Positions 35,039 through 45,049 of a DNA stretch of 64,000 nucleotides are shown here, in pieces (the stretch's first letter is position 1; each line of letters opens with the position of its first letter). The position numbers and the translations under genes were made by a program. The notes below the pieces were generated by a model. That model was given only the letters and a program-made list of their open reading frames with translations, searched no databases and was not told where the DNA came from. The stretch is taken from the NCBI GenBank assembly GCA_964426915.1, contig CAYRTD010000004.1, forward strand, positions 1 to 64,000, in the 5' to 3' direction. The DNA is from CAYRTD01 sp964426915 (GTDB taxonomy: Bacteria > Bacteroidota > Bacteroidia > Bacteroidales > GCA-2748055).

Positions 35039-35982
35039 TGATTCTCCAGTTTATCATCCGGATTATAGCTGCTCACATGCCTCTCTAACTTTTGTTTATA
35101 CAGATCGTTAATGGTGATCATTATGGCGGTTTCCTCCACATTTCCGAAATAGGGATTTATTACAGTTCCAAAAGTTTTCAGTGAAGGAGAAAGGTTCATG
35201 TAAGCATTAATAAGTGGAGGGATGTTTTCTCCGAATGCCCTGACTTTCTGGCTCAGAATCTTGTAATCCTCAAGATAATTGGAACCTGTGAAAATATTCT
35301 TCATATCTTCTCTGTCCATATATGTTTCCAGAGGTTTATATGGGGTAATCATATTCTCCTCATCGGGAAAATGTTTTTCCAGGAAATACAAAATCAGATT
35401 TCTGGCCCGCTGGTTGTAATTCCTGTACATGGTCACTTTACCGAAAAAATATTCTTTATCGGGGTGATCGATAACAAGCGTTCCCAGTCCATCCCATAAA
35501 TTATCGAGAGCATACAGGGCTTTGCTCATACGATTGGTAGACTGGTATTTGGGTTGAACGAATGACCGTCCCAGCTCTATAGTATGGGGAAGGTATTCCT
35601 TTTTGAATTTTTCCGAGAACTTAAATAATTTTGCAGTTGCTAGATTTACACTTCCGTCTACGATGCAATTATCTTCATTACAAATGTGAAAGCGGTATCC
35701 GCCTAATATTTCATTCTCGGAAGGATCCCATACAATTAATTGCTTGTAAGTGATTTCCCCTTTATCATAATCATCAATATCAATACTTTTTCCTGTACCT
35801 CCTCCGGCAGCACGAAAACTGAGCTCCCTTAGTCTCCCGATCTCCTTCATGGTATTTGGTGAGTCGTGATAATCAACGACAAACAAAAGGTTGTCCGCAT
35901 TATTTGTTTTGCGAATAAACTTTTCTTCGGTCAGTTCTTCAATTAACTTTTCTCTGGGTATGGCGGGAATTATCTTCTCCAT
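35032..35982 (-). CDS. glsB: GNAT-fold N-acyltransferase, glycine-lipid GlsB-like
   Basis: 316 aa. The acetyltransferase-like core (about 25-220) includes RELSFRAAGGGTG, EILGGYRFHI, ELGRSFVQPKYQ and FFGKVTMYRNY, matching the OlsB/hemolysin-type N-acyltransferases. In Bacteroides GlsB makes N-acyl glycine from acyl-ACP, the first step to glycine lipids. It lies 37 bases downstream of a PlsC-type gene, the GlsA-like partner. TAATTTTG at 36011-36004 could be its own -7 box. The product class is inferred from this pairing. Confidence 0.8.
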   Translation of the reverse strand: MEKIIPAIPREKLIEELTEEKFIRKTNNADNLLFVVDYHDSPNTMKEIGRLRELSFRAAGGGTGKSIDIDDYDKGEITYKQLIVWDPSENEILGGYRFHICNEDNCIVDGSVNLATAKLFKFSEKFKKEYLPHTIELGRSFVQPKYQSTNRMSKALYALDNLWDGLGTLVIDHPDKEYFFGKVTMYRNYNQRARNLILYFLEKHFPDEENMITPYKPLETYMDREDMKNIFTGSNYLEDYKILSQKVRAFGENIPPLINAYMNLSPSLKTFGTVINPYFGNVEETAIMITINDLYKQKLERHVSSYNPDDKLENHQ

Positions 35983-36019
35983 GATATAAATTCTTAGAAT
36001 TTACAAAATTAACAAAAAA

Positions 36020-36856
36020 TTAAATACCTGCCTTAAAACTTCGGTCGGGAGTTAGAGGCAGAGCATAAACATGATCCTTGATTTTTCTTGCCCATTCACT
36101 GTAATTCATGCGTTTATCGATTAATTTCCAAGAAATGGGCTCTCCAAAGATAACCTTAATATGTTCACCCTTATGCCGGTGTGTTTCATCGGGTAGGTAG
36201 AACATTTCAATATTGGATTTAATACCGGTAAGCTTTCTTAAGTTAGCAAGACGATAAAAGAAATCTGTACACCTGCCGCTCACATAAACAGGAACTATGT
36301 CTCTTTTATGTTTTACGGCTTTTGCGACAAAGTTCTTTTTCCACTCAGGATCCCGGATTATTCCTTTTTTCTTTCTGGAGACAAGTCCTGCCGGAAAAGT
36401 CAGAACGGGATGGTTTTGTGAAAAGATCTCTTCAATTCTTCTTACTGCTTCAGATGATTGTTTTCCGTGTTTATTGATGGGAACAAAAACATCATTCATA
36501 TTCTCAATATTCATTAGTATATCATTCACCAATACCTTAATATCAGGAAATTTTTCGCCAAGAATACTGATAAGTAACATGCCATCGAAACCTCCAAGCG
36601 GATGATTGGAGACAAATAGTATATTTTTTTTATCCGGGATCTTTTCAAAACCCATAACCTCTTTGGTAATACCGAATTCCTTTATGCCGGCTTCAGCAAA
36701 TTCCACTCCTCGTTTATCACCGTGTTTTTCAAGAAAATAATTCATAAAGTCGACATGAAGGATCCTGTCAAGGTATGAATAGACAAATCCGGGAAGATAA
36801 GGGGCAAGCCGGGGATTCTTCTGTTGGAATATTTTCCTGATATTAACTTCTTTCAT
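36020..36856 (-). CDS. glsA: PlsC-type O-acyltransferase, glycine-lipid GlsA-like
   Basis: 278 aa. The acyltransferase motif is NHPLGGFDG (H-x4-D near residues 84-89), with the later TFPAGLVSRKK and VPVYVSGRC segments. In Bacteroides, GlsA adds the second acyl chain to N-acyl-3-hydroxy-acyl glycine at the inner membrane. Order and pairing with the GNAT gene support the same pathway. It starts with ATG and is divergent from the dcw cluster. Confidence 0.8.
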   Translation of the reverse strand: MKEVNIRKIFQQKNPRLAPYLPGFVYSYLDRILHVDFMNYFLEKHGDKRGVEFAEAGIKEFGITKEVMGFEKIPDKKNILFVSNHPLGGFDGMLLISILGEKFPDIKVLVNDILMNIENMNDVFVPINKHGKQSSEAVRRIEEIFSQNHPVLTFPAGLVSRKKKGIIRDPEWKKNFVAKAVKHKRDIVPVYVSGRCTDFFYRLANLRKLTGIKSNIEMFYLPDETHRHKGEHIKVIFGEPISWKLIDKRMNYSEWARKIKDHVYALPLTPDRSFKAGI

Positions 36857-37011
36857 CTATTTGAATAATGACGAAATACCTTCGAAAAAATGGTTTTTAT
36901 AAGAAGGTAAAATTAATAAAAAAGGATGACTTATTCATGGATTTTAGCTGTTATCAAAGTCTTTCAACATTCATGTGGTAAACAAAAAGTTATTAACAAA
37001 GTGCAAAAAAA

Positions 37012-37041
37012 TGGGATAAAGTGGTATAAAGTGGGAGAAAA
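37012..37041 (+). promoter_or_regulatory. MraZ operator upstream of the dcw cluster
   Basis: Three 10-base direct repeats start at 37012 (TGGGATAAAG), 37022 (TGGTATAAAG) and 37032 (TGGGAGAAAA). TGGGN boxes with 5-base spacers are the known binding pattern of MraZ, encoded 35 bases downstream. MraZ autoregulation of the cluster follows from established knowledge of this family. Confidence 0.8.
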
Positions 37042-37075
37042 TGTCTTAATTTAGCACTTATTCTAGCATGCGCTT

Positions 37076-37546
37076 ATGATCACATTTATCGGAGATTATC
37101 ATTGTAAACTCGATTCCAAGGGTCGGGCGGCTTTGCCGGCAGCTTTTAAAAAGCAAATGGCTGCTGAGCTTACCAGTGGTTTTGTGATCAAACGTGATGT
37201 GTTTGACAAATGCCTTGTCCTTTATCCAATGAAGGAGTGGGAGAGGCAGAACGAGCTTATAAGGAGAAGGACAAATCCCTTCAACAAGGAACATACCCGT
37301 TTCCTGAGGATGTTCTTTAGCGGTACTGCTGAAGTCCAGGCAGATGCTACACAAAGAATCCTGATCCCCAAGAGGTTACTTGAGTATGCAGGGATAAAAG
37401 GTGAAGTAGTTCTGGCAGGACAATACGGAAAAATTGAAATATGGTCGCCCGGCGATTATGAAAGCTTTACCAAAGCAGACGATGAATTTGCAAGTCTGGC
37501 CGAAAAAATTCTGGGAGGCCCGTCAGATCAAATAATTGAGGAATGA
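37076..37546 (+). CDS. mraZ: Transcriptional regulator MraZ
   Basis: 156 aa with two AbrB-like SpoVT domains. The first starts ITFIGDYHCKLDSKGRAALPAAFK and the second contains DATQRILIPKRLLEYAGIKGEVVLAG, with the DxxGR/Q-type DNA-binding signatures. It forms a ring-shaped oligomer and represses the cluster through the repeat operator at 37012-37041. It overlaps rsmH by 4 bases. Confidence 0.95.
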   Translation: MITFIGDYHCKLDSKGRAALPAAFKKQMAAELTSGFVIKRDVFDKCLVLYPMKEWERQNELIRRRTNPFNKEHTRFLRMFFSGTAEVQADATQRILIPKRLLEYAGIKGEVVLAGQYGKIEIWSPGDYESFTKADDEFASLAEKILGGPSDQIIEE

Positions 37547-38442
37547 CCTATCATAAACCGGTCTTACTGAAAGAAAGTGTTGACGGTCTTAATATTCATT
37601 CAGAAGGGGTATACGCTGATCTTACTTTTGGAGGAGGGGGGCATTCACGTCAGATCCTGAGAAAACTTGGTAGAAAAGGCAGATTGCTGGCTTTTGATCA
37701 GGACATCGATGCAATTGAAAATGTGCCGGATGATGAAAGGGTCAGGTTTATTCATGCGAATTTCCGGTTTCTGAAAAATTTCCTCCTTTATTTCGGTATT
37801 GAGAAACTGGATGGAATTCTGATGGATCTTGGGATTTCATCTCATCAGATCGATGAAGACAAGAGAGGATTTACATTCCGAACGAAAACAAGGCTCGATA
37901 TGAGGATGAATAAAAACTCGTTGCTAACTGCAGAAAAAATTGTGAATGATTATCCCGGAGAAGAACTGATCCGGATTTTCCGTGACTATGGTGAACTCAG
38001 GGCTGCTAACAGCTTTGCCGGAAAGATTATCCGGGCCCGTGAGAATCAACGGATTGAAGATTCAGAAACTCTGATTGAAATAGTGGAAAGTCTTATTCCG
38101 GGACATTTGAAAAATAAAGTGCTTGCTCAGTTGTTTCAGGCCTTACGTATTGAGGTTAACGATGAGCTTGGAGCACTTAAAGATCTTTTAGAGCTGAGTC
38201 CAGAAGTTCTGAAAAAAGAAGGCAGGCTTGTGGTTCTGAGTTATCACAGCATTGAAGATCGAATGGTAAAGAAAATGATAAAGACGGGAAATCTGGAAGG
38301 AGTGCTGGAAAAAGATTTTTATGGTAACCCGAAGAGGGAATTCAGGGAGGTAGCAAAAAATGTTAAAGTCCCTGATGAAGAAGAATTAAGAAAAAATCCG
38401 CGGGCAAGGAGTGCAAAATTAAGGATAGCTGAAAGAATTTGA
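37543..38442 (+). CDS. rsmH: 16S rRNA m4C1402 methyltransferase RsmH
   Basis: 299 aa. The SAM-binding segment is VYADLTFGGGGHSRQIL and the family motifs LMDLGISSHQID, GFTFR and VVLSYHSIEDRMVK are present. It methylates N4 of C1402 in the ribosomal decoding centre. Its start overlaps mraZ (ATGA) and its stop touches the ftsL-like start (TGATG). Confidence 0.96.
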   Translation: MTYHKPVLLKESVDGLNIHSEGVYADLTFGGGGHSRQILRKLGRKGRLLAFDQDIDAIENVPDDERVRFIHANFRFLKNFLLYFGIEKLDGILMDLGISSHQIDEDKRGFTFRTKTRLDMRMNKNSLLTAEKIVNDYPGEELIRIFRDYGELRAANSFAGKIIRARENQRIEDSETLIEIVESLIPGHLKNKVLAQLFQALRIEVNDELGALKDLLELSPEVLKKEGRLVVLSYHSIEDRMVKKMIKTGNLEGVLEKDFYGNPKREFREVAKNVKVPDEEELRKNPRARSAKLRIAERI

Positions 38443-38819
38443 TGAGAGAAAATGATGAACATATAGAATTTGAAAAAGAACATGAATCTCCTGAACGGGG
38501 CCGAAGCAGTATTTTCCGGGGACTCATTGACGGGACCTTGTTAACCCGAAGGAAAGTGGTGCAACAGTTACCATTCGTTTTTTTTCTTGTTTTTCTGAGT
38601 GTGATATATATAAGTAACCGCTATCATGCAGAAACGCTCAGGAACAACATTGAAGATCTGAGAGAAACTACCAATGAATTACGGTCGGAGGCAATTTTCG
38701 TTTCTTCTGAGCTTATGAAACTTAGCAGACAGACAGAGGTGGCTGATGAAATGGAAAAAAAAGGGCTGGAACTCAAAGAATCGGTTGAGCCACCAAAAAA
38801 AATTGAGATAATAAAATAA
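38442..38819 (+). CDS. ftsL: FtsL-like division protein
   Basis: 125 aa from ATG at 38442. It has an N-terminal acidic cytosolic tail, a single membrane helix (about 42-62), then a periplasmic heptad-type coiled coil (about 65-110). This is the layout and genome position of the Bacteroidota FtsL-like protein between rsmH and ftsI, which scaffolds FtsQ/FtsB and FtsWI in the divisome. Sequence similarity to FtsL is weak, so the call rests on topology and synteny. Confidence 0.8.
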   Translation: MRENDEHIEFEKEHESPERGRSSIFRGLIDGTLLTRRKVVQQLPFVFFLVFLSVIYISNRYHAETLRNNIEDLRETTNELRSEAIFVSSELMKLSRQTEVADEMEKKGLELKESVEPPKKIEIIK

Positions 38820-38833
38820 ATGATAAAAATCGG

Positions 38834-40960
38834 ATGTCTGTAAAAAAAGACATAATGTGGAGAGTGGGTATTGTTTACCTTTTACTGGTAACTTTCGGGT
38901 TAACGGTTTTAGGAAAGATCGTATGGCTTCAGTTTGCCGAACATGAAATGTGGTCGGTAAATTCCGATACGGCTCCGATTAAAGAAGTGCCCATAGAAGC
39001 AAATCGTGGAGATATTTACAGCTCAGACAATAAGTTGCTTGCTGTATCTGTGCCTTATTACGATATAAGACTTGATCTGACTGTTGATAGCCTGACCGAT
39101 GAAGTTTTTTATAATAATCTTGATGCTCTCTCCCGGAAACTCGCTGGACTTTTTCATGATCGTAGCTGGCTGGAGTATAAGAAGTCTCTTATCAGGGCCA
39201 GGAGCGAAAAATCCCAATATTTCCTTATTAAAAGAAATATTACCTACGACCAAATGTTGAAAGCTAAGGAGTTTCCTATTTTCAATAGAGGAAGGTATAA
39301 AGGTGGCATCCGTTTTATTGAAAAAAGTTATCGTGTAAAACCTAATGGTTACCTGGCATCAAGAACCATTGGCTCGACAAACAGAAGTGAACAGGGAAAT
39401 ATCGTGGGACTGGAAGGGGCTTATGATGATGTTCTGAAAGGAATTGAAGGCCTTAAGCTATATAAAAGACTTAGCGGAAATATCTATGTTCCTCTTTTCG
39501 ACAGAAATGAAATCGATCCGGTAGATGGTTTGGATATCGTTTCAACGATAGACCTGAACATTCAGGATGTAGCCGAAAGAGCACTCCATAAACAACTTAA
39601 ACTACATAATGCAAGGCACGGGACTGCAGTGCTCATGGAGGTCAGCACGGGTGATATAAAGGCAATTGCGAATCTGGAAAGGAGGAGTACTGGTAACTAC
39701 TGGGAATCTGTGAATTTCGCTATTGGGGAAAGTGGTGTTCCGGGATCTACTTTTAAAACCGCAAGTCTGATGGTCGCTCTTGAAGATAATAAAGTTGATA
39801 TTACTGATTCTGTTGATATTGGGAAGGGTGTAACCTGGTTCTCAGGGACTAAGGTGGAGGACAGTCAGCATAGCCATACCGGGAAAACATCTGTACGGGA
39901 CATTTTCGAAGTTTCTTCAAATGTAGGCATCACCAAAATTATTTCGGAAAATTATGATGATAATCCTGAGGATTTTATTAAAGGACTCTATAAGCTGGGG
40001 CTGAACCGAAAACTTGGTGTGGAAATAATGGGAGAGGGAATACCATTTATTAAGAATACCGATCACAGTCAGTGGTCGGGGATCTCACTCCCCATGATAT
40101 CAATGGGTTATGAAATTACACTTACCCCTTTACAGATGCTGAGTTTTTATAACGGGATTGCTAATGGGGGTAAAGTTATGAAGCCCAGGTTTGTTAAAGA
40201 GATAAGATACAGAGGGGAGAAAATAAAGGAAATTAATACGGATGTACTTAATCCGAAATTATGCAGTGATGAAACCCTCGGCAGAATCCATAAATTATTA
40301 ATCGGGGTTATTGAGGATGGTACAGCTAATAATCTGAAGAATTTACATTATAAAATTGCAGGTAAAACAGGAACCGCACAAATTCCTGATTCGGGAACCG
40401 GTTACAGAGTAAAATCGCGGATTAGCTATCAGGCTTCTTTTGTCGGGTATTTCCCGGCAGAAGATCCGAAGTATAGTTGCATTGTGGTTGTGAATGCCCC
40501 TTCAAATGATATTTATTACGGCAATTTGGTTGCAGGACCTGTATTCCGGGAAATTGCCAATAAGGTTTATTCCACCAAGCTGGAGATGCATAATCCTGTG
40601 AATCATATGAGATCAAAAATTACAGAAGCTCCTTTCTCAAAAAGCGGTGATACGGATGAGTTAATAAAGGTATTAACAGCAATGGAGGTAGGCGTGATCG
40701 ATTTCTCCGGTAATTCACCCTGGGTTTCAACTCATTCTATGGGCGACTCGGTAAAGATCATCAACCGATCTGTGTATAAAGGTCTGGTTCCGAATGTGAT
40801 AGATATGGGTTTGAAAGATGCTTTGTTTCTTCTGGAATCATACGGCTTGAACGTTAAGGTAAATGGAAGGGGTACGGTTCGTTCACAATCTCTTTTACCC
40901 GGAAGCCAGATGAGAAAAGGGCAGAACATAAGACTTGAAATGAGCATAAACGATAGTTAA
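38834..40960 (+). CDS. ftsI: Division transpeptidase FtsI (PBP3) with PASTA domain
   Basis: 708 aa. Membrane helix about 11-33, dimerisation domain, then the transpeptidase domain with Ser305-T-F-Lys308 nucleophile motif, Ser361-x-Asn363 and Lys511-Thr-Gly513. The last about 60 residues form a PASTA domain (VPNVIDMGLKDALFLLESYGL). It cross-links septal peptidoglycan with FtsW. Its stop overlaps the murE start by one base. Confidence 0.96.
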   Translation: MSVKKDIMWRVGIVYLLLVTFGLTVLGKIVWLQFAEHEMWSVNSDTAPIKEVPIEANRGDIYSSDNKLLAVSVPYYDIRLDLTVDSLTDEVFYNNLDALSRKLAGLFHDRSWLEYKKSLIRARSEKSQYFLIKRNITYDQMLKAKEFPIFNRGRYKGGIRFIEKSYRVKPNGYLASRTIGSTNRSEQGNIVGLEGAYDDVLKGIEGLKLYKRLSGNIYVPLFDRNEIDPVDGLDIVSTIDLNIQDVAERALHKQLKLHNARHGTAVLMEVSTGDIKAIANLERRSTGNYWESVNFAIGESGVPGSTFKTASLMVALEDNKVDITDSVDIGKGVTWFSGTKVEDSQHSHTGKTSVRDIFEVSSNVGITKIISENYDDNPEDFIKGLYKLGLNRKLGVEIMGEGIPFIKNTDHSQWSGISLPMISMGYEITLTPLQMLSFYNGIANGGKVMKPRFVKEIRYRGEKIKEINTDVLNPKLCSDETLGRIHKLLIGVIEDGTANNLKNLHYKIAGKTGTAQIPDSGTGYRVKSRISYQASFVGYFPAEDPKYSCIVVVNAPSNDIYYGNLVAGPVFREIANKVYSTKLEMHNPVNHMRSKITEAPFSKSGDTDELIKVLTAMEVGVIDFSGNSPWVSTHSMGDSVKIINRSVYKGLVPNVIDMGLKDALFLLESYGLNVKVNGRGTVRSQSLLPGSQMRKGQNIRLEMSINDS

Positions 40961-42414
40961 TGATAACTCTTGATAACATAATCAGATCATGTAAAGTCCT
41001 GAAAATATCGGGAGAAGGAGAGATATTGCAGGGAAAGATCACCTTTGATTCCAGGAAGGTCGAAAAAGGGGATCTTTTCGTGGCTGTCAGGGGTACACTT
41101 ACAGATGGTCATGAATACATAAGGTATGCCATCGATAAAGGAGCGGAATTCATTGTTTGCGAAGAGTTTTCTGAGGAGATCTCAGAGAAAATAACCATCA
41201 TTAAAGTCGAAGACAGTAGTAAAGCACTGGGGATTATTGCATCGAATTTTTATGGTAATCCATCCGGAAAGATGAAAGTTATTGGAGTGACAGGTACAAA
41301 CGGAAAGACTACTATTGCCAGTTTGCTTTATGAAGTGAGTACGACGCTTGGATACATGGCCGGTTTATTCTCGACTATTAAGGTGAGGTTTGGCAGTATG
41401 GTACTCCCTGCAAGTCATACCACTCCAGACCCGGTTCGTTTACATTCGGTATTCAGAGAAATGCTTGATCAGGGAATCGAATATGTATTTATGGAAGTTT
41501 CTTCACATGCTATTGATCAAAACCGTATTGCCGGAACAGTTTTTTCAGGAGGGATTTTCACTAACCTTACTCATGATCACCTTGATTATCATGGAAATTT
41601 CAATAATTATCTGCATGCGAAGAAGAAATTCTTTGATGAACTGCCGTCAACGGCTTTCGCTCTTGTAAACTACGATGACAGGAACGGAAAGGTGATGATT
41701 CAGAATACCCGGGCGCGGGTTTTTAGTTACAGCCTCAGATCATTAGCCGATTTCAGAGCTAAGGTCATAGAATCTCATTTTGAGGGCACTCTTCTGTTGG
41801 TTAACGGAGAAGAATTATGGACGCAATTACCAGGTAGATTTAATGCTTACAACTGCCTCGCATTGTATGGAGCCGGATTTTTACTGGGATTTAGGAAGGA
41901 AGAACTGCTATTGTCTATAAGTAAGCAGAGATCTGTTGAGGGAAGATTTGAAATTATCAACTCTGAGAAAGGGATTACTGGTATAGTCGATTATGCACAT
42001 ACTCCCGATGCCCTTGAGAATGTATTGAAAACGATAAATGAAATTCGGGAAGGAAAAGGACAACTGATAACGATTGCAGGAGCCGGAGGAAACCGGGACC
42101 GTTCAAAGAGACCAGTGATGGCAAAGATAGCGGCCAGCCTCAGTGACAGGCTTATTCTTACTTCCGATAATCCCCGGAATGAGGACCCCGCAGACATAAT
42201 CGCAGATATGATGCAAGATCTCGACCCGGTTTTAAAGAAAAAAGTCATTAGCATAACCATCAGGGAGGAAGCAATAAAAACTGCCTGCAGTTTTGCCTGT
42301 GAAGGGGATATTATTTTGCTGGCAGGTAAAGGCCATGAAACTTATCAGGAGATCAAAGGAATGCGTCATCATTTTGATGACAGGAAAAAATTAAGAGAAT
42401 TTTTAAATACTTAG
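40960..42414 (+). CDS. murE: UDP-MurNAc-tripeptide synthetase MurE
   Basis: 484 aa. The ATP loop GTNGKTT lies at 112-118, and the substrate-specificity motif DNPR (TSDNPRNEDP, near residue 405) indicates meso-diaminopimelate rather than lysine. It adds the third amino acid of the peptidoglycan stem peptide in the cytosol. It is located directly between ftsI and mraY; murF is not in this cluster. Confidence 0.96.
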   Translation: MITLDNIIRSCKVLKISGEGEILQGKITFDSRKVEKGDLFVAVRGTLTDGHEYIRYAIDKGAEFIVCEEFSEEISEKITIIKVEDSSKALGIIASNFYGNPSGKMKVIGVTGTNGKTTIASLLYEVSTTLGYMAGLFSTIKVRFGSMVLPASHTTPDPVRLHSVFREMLDQGIEYVFMEVSSHAIDQNRIAGTVFSGGIFTNLTHDHLDYHGNFNNYLHAKKKFFDELPSTAFALVNYDDRNGKVMIQNTRARVFSYSLRSLADFRAKVIESHFEGTLLLVNGEELWTQLPGRFNAYNCLALYGAGFLLGFRKEELLLSISKQRSVEGRFEIINSEKGITGIVDYAHTPDALENVLKTINEIREGKGQLITIAGAGGNRDRSKRPVMAKIAASLSDRLILTSDNPRNEDPADIIADMMQDLDPVLKKKVISITIREEAIKTACSFACEGDIILLAGKGHETYQEIKGMRHHFDDRKKLREFLNT

Positions 42415-42417
42415 ACA

Positions 42418-43659
42418 ATGCTGTACCATTTGTTTGAATACTTTGAAAGTATGGATGTTCCGGGAGCCGGGGTTTTCCAGTATATTTCCTTTCGGGCGGC
42501 CATTTCTGTGATCACATCGCTGGTCATTTCACTGATATTTGGTAAAGGCATTATAAAGTTGCTGCGCCAGCGGCAGATAGGAGAAACAGTGAGAGATCTG
42601 GGACTGGAAGGGCAAATGGCAAAACAGGGCACTCCAACCATGGGAGGGCTGATCATTCTGGCTTCAATCTTTGTGCCCACATTGCTCTTTGGAGATCTAA
42701 CAAATATTTATATACAGCTCATGCTGGTATCCACTATGTGGCTGGGACTTATTGGTTTTCTGGACGATTATATAAAGGTATACAGGAAAAATAAAAAAGG
42801 ATTAAGAGGTAAATTTAAAATTCTCGGTCAGGTAGGTCTCGGTCTCATTGTAGGACTGACGCTGTATTTTAGTGATGAGGTGATTATAAGAGAAAGGCAG
42901 GCGATTTCGTCCGAAGCAGCCGCCACAACCGAAAATGTGGTCGAACAGGATGGTAAATATTATCAAATACGAGATTACAAATCTACCCTTACCACTATAC
43001 CTTTTCTTAAGGATAATGAATTTAATTATGCCTGGCTGGTTTGGTTTATGGGAGAAAAAGCATCCAAATATTCATGGCTGGCCTTTGTTCTTGTTGTAAT
43101 TATCATTGTTACAGCCGTGTCAAACGGCGCTAATATCACCGACGGGCTGGACGGACTTGCCACCGGATCGGCTGCAATAATCGGGGTTACATTAGGTATA
43201 CTGGCCTATGTGTCGGGTAATACAATTATAGCCAATTACCTTAATATTATGTATATCCCTAGAATTGGTGAGACAGTGATCTTTGCCAGTGCCTTTATTG
43301 GAGCAACAGTAGGATTTTTATGGTATAATTCTTACCCCGCCCAGGTTTTCATGGGTGATACCGGAAGTTTGTCCATAGGCGGCATCATCGCAGTATTCGC
43401 TATTATCGCCAGAAAGGAATTACTCATTCCAATATTATGCGGTGTGTTTTTGGTGGAAAGCCTGTCGGTAATGATTCAGGTGAGCTGGTTCAAGTATACA
43501 AGGAAAAAATATGGCGAAGGGAGAAGAGTATACAGGATGGCTCCTCTTCATCATCATTATCAGAAATTGGGCTATCCGGAACCAAAGATTGTTACGCGGT
43601 TCTGGATTATCGGCATAATGCTGGCTATAATTTCTGTGGTAACATTAAAAATTAGATAA
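42418..43659 (+). CDS. mraY: Phospho-MurNAc-pentapeptide translocase MraY
   Basis: 413 aa with about ten membrane helices and the catalytic segments [20 protein letters not shown] and [12 protein letters not shown], plus APLHHHYQ near the C-terminus. It makes lipid I from UDP-MurNAc-pentapeptide and undecaprenyl phosphate. A hydrophilic insert of about 50 residues near 155-205 ([20 protein letters not shown]) makes it longer than the Proteobacterial enzyme; I recall this from other Bacteroidota MraY proteins. Confidence 0.96.
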   Translation: MLYHLFEYFESMDVPGAGVFQYISFRAAISVITSLVISLIFGKGIIKLLRQRQIGETVRDLGLEGQMAKQGTPTMGGLIILASIFVPTLLFGDLTNIYIQLMLVSTMWLGLIGFLDDYIKVYRKNKKGLRGKFKILGQVGLGLIVGLTLYFSDEVIIRERQAISSEAAATTENVVEQDGKYYQIRDYKSTLTTIPFLKDNEFNYAWLVWFMGEKASKYSWLAFVLVVIIIVTAVSNGANITDGLDGLATGSAAIIGVTLGILAYVSGNTIIANYLNIMYIPRIGETVIFASAFIGATVGFLWYNSYPAQVFMGDTGSLSIGGIIAVFAIIARKELLIPILCGVFLVESLSVMIQVSWFKYTRKKYGEGRRVYRMAPLHHHYQKLGYPEPKIVTRFWIIGIMLAIISVVTLKIR

Positions 43660-43679
43660 TCTTAAAACCAATTGTTCTG

Positions 43680-45026
43680 ATGGAAGAAACTAAGAGGATT
43701 GTAATAATAGGGGCAGGAGAAAGCGGTACAGGTTCAGCTATACTCGCTCAAAAAGAGGGTTTTGATGTGTTTGTTTCCGACCATGGTAAAATTAAACCAA
43801 GGTATAAGGAACTTCTGGAGAACTATGATATCCCCTATGAAGAGAATAAGCATACGGAGAGATATATCCTGAATGCGAATGAAGTTATTAAAAGTCCTGG
43901 AATTCCTGAAAGTAATTCCTTAATTCAACAGATCAGGAAAAAGAAAATTCGCATTATCTCAGAGATAGAATTTGCCGCCCGTTATACCGCTGCAAGAAAG
44001 ATTTGTATAACAGGAAGTAACGGAAAAACCACAACTACATCACTTATTCATCATATGATGCGCAAAGGCGGGCTGAATGCGGGTATTGCTGGAAATGTGG
44101 GCAGAAGTTTCGCATATCAGGTTGCGACTGAAGACTACGATTATTATGTGCTGGAGATCTCCAGTTTCCAGCTTGACGGAATGTATGAATTCAAAGCCGA
44201 CATTGCCATTCTTCTGAATATAACGCCCGATCATCTTGACCGGTATAATTATGATCTTCAAAATTATGTGGATTCAAAATTCCGTATTACCCAAAATCTT
44301 ACGGAAGACCAGTATTTCGTTTTTTGTTCCGATGATGAGATAACCATCAAGGAATTGGAGAATATTGTACTGAAGGCCCGTCAGCTTCCATACGCCTATA
44401 GGAAAAAAGAAGACGAAGTGGCATGGATTGATCATCAGGATCTTATGAAGATAGAATTTGACGATGTTGATTTTTCAATGTCGGTTAATGAATTGTCTCT
44501 TCGCGGAAGGCATAATACTTATAACAGCATGGCCGCAGGTATTGCCGGTAATGTATTAAAAATCAGGAAGGATGTGATTCGCGAGGCACTGATGGATTTT
44601 CAGGGTGTTGAACACAGGCTTGAACCTGTTATTAAAGTCCATGGAATTGAATTCATTAATGATTCCAAGGCTACCAATGTGAATTCAACATGGTATGCAT
44701 TGGAAAGTCAGGTTAATAAAATTGTTTGGATCGCAGGAGGTGTGGATAAAGGAAATGATTATAACTCCCTGAAAAGTCTTGTGGAGGAGAAAGTCATTGC
44801 CCTGGTTTGCCTCGGTAAAGATAATAGTAAACTGAAAAAAGAATTCGGAGAAATAGTAGAGTCCATTGTAGAAACAGATAATATGAGAGATGCCGTAAGA
44901 AAAGCCTATAAGCTGGGTAAAAAGGGTGATACTGTTCTGTTATCACCTGCCTGTGCCAGCTTTGACCTTTTTGAGAATTTTGAAGAAAGAGGCAGGCTTT
45001 TCAAAAAAGCAGTAAGGGAACTTTAG
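43680..45026 (+). CDS. murD: UDP-MurNAc-alanine D-glutamate ligase MurD
   Basis: 448 aa with the N-terminal Rossmann motif GAGESGTGSA, ATP loop GSNGKTTTTS, and the Mur ligase segments LNITPDHLDRY and FINDSKATNVNSTWYAL. It adds D-glutamate to UDP-MurNAc-L-alanine in the cytosol. Confidence 0.96.
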   Translation: MEETKRIVIIGAGESGTGSAILAQKEGFDVFVSDHGKIKPRYKELLENYDIPYEENKHTERYILNANEVIKSPGIPESNSLIQQIRKKKIRIISEIEFAARYTAARKICITGSNGKTTTTSLIHHMMRKGGLNAGIAGNVGRSFAYQVATEDYDYYVLEISSFQLDGMYEFKADIAILLNITPDHLDRYNYDLQNYVDSKFRITQNLTEDQYFVFCSDDEITIKELENIVLKARQLPYAYRKKEDEVAWIDHQDLMKIEFDDVDFSMSVNELSLRGRHNTYNSMAAGIAGNVLKIRKDVIREALMDFQGVEHRLEPVIKVHGIEFINDSKATNVNSTWYALESQVNKIVWIAGGVDKGNDYNSLKSLVEEKVIALVCLGKDNSKLKKEFGEIVESIVETDNMRDAVRKAYKLGKKGDTVLLSPACASFDLFENFEERGRLFKKAVREL

Positions 45027-45049
45027 TAGGAAGGAACAAAACGGAAATA

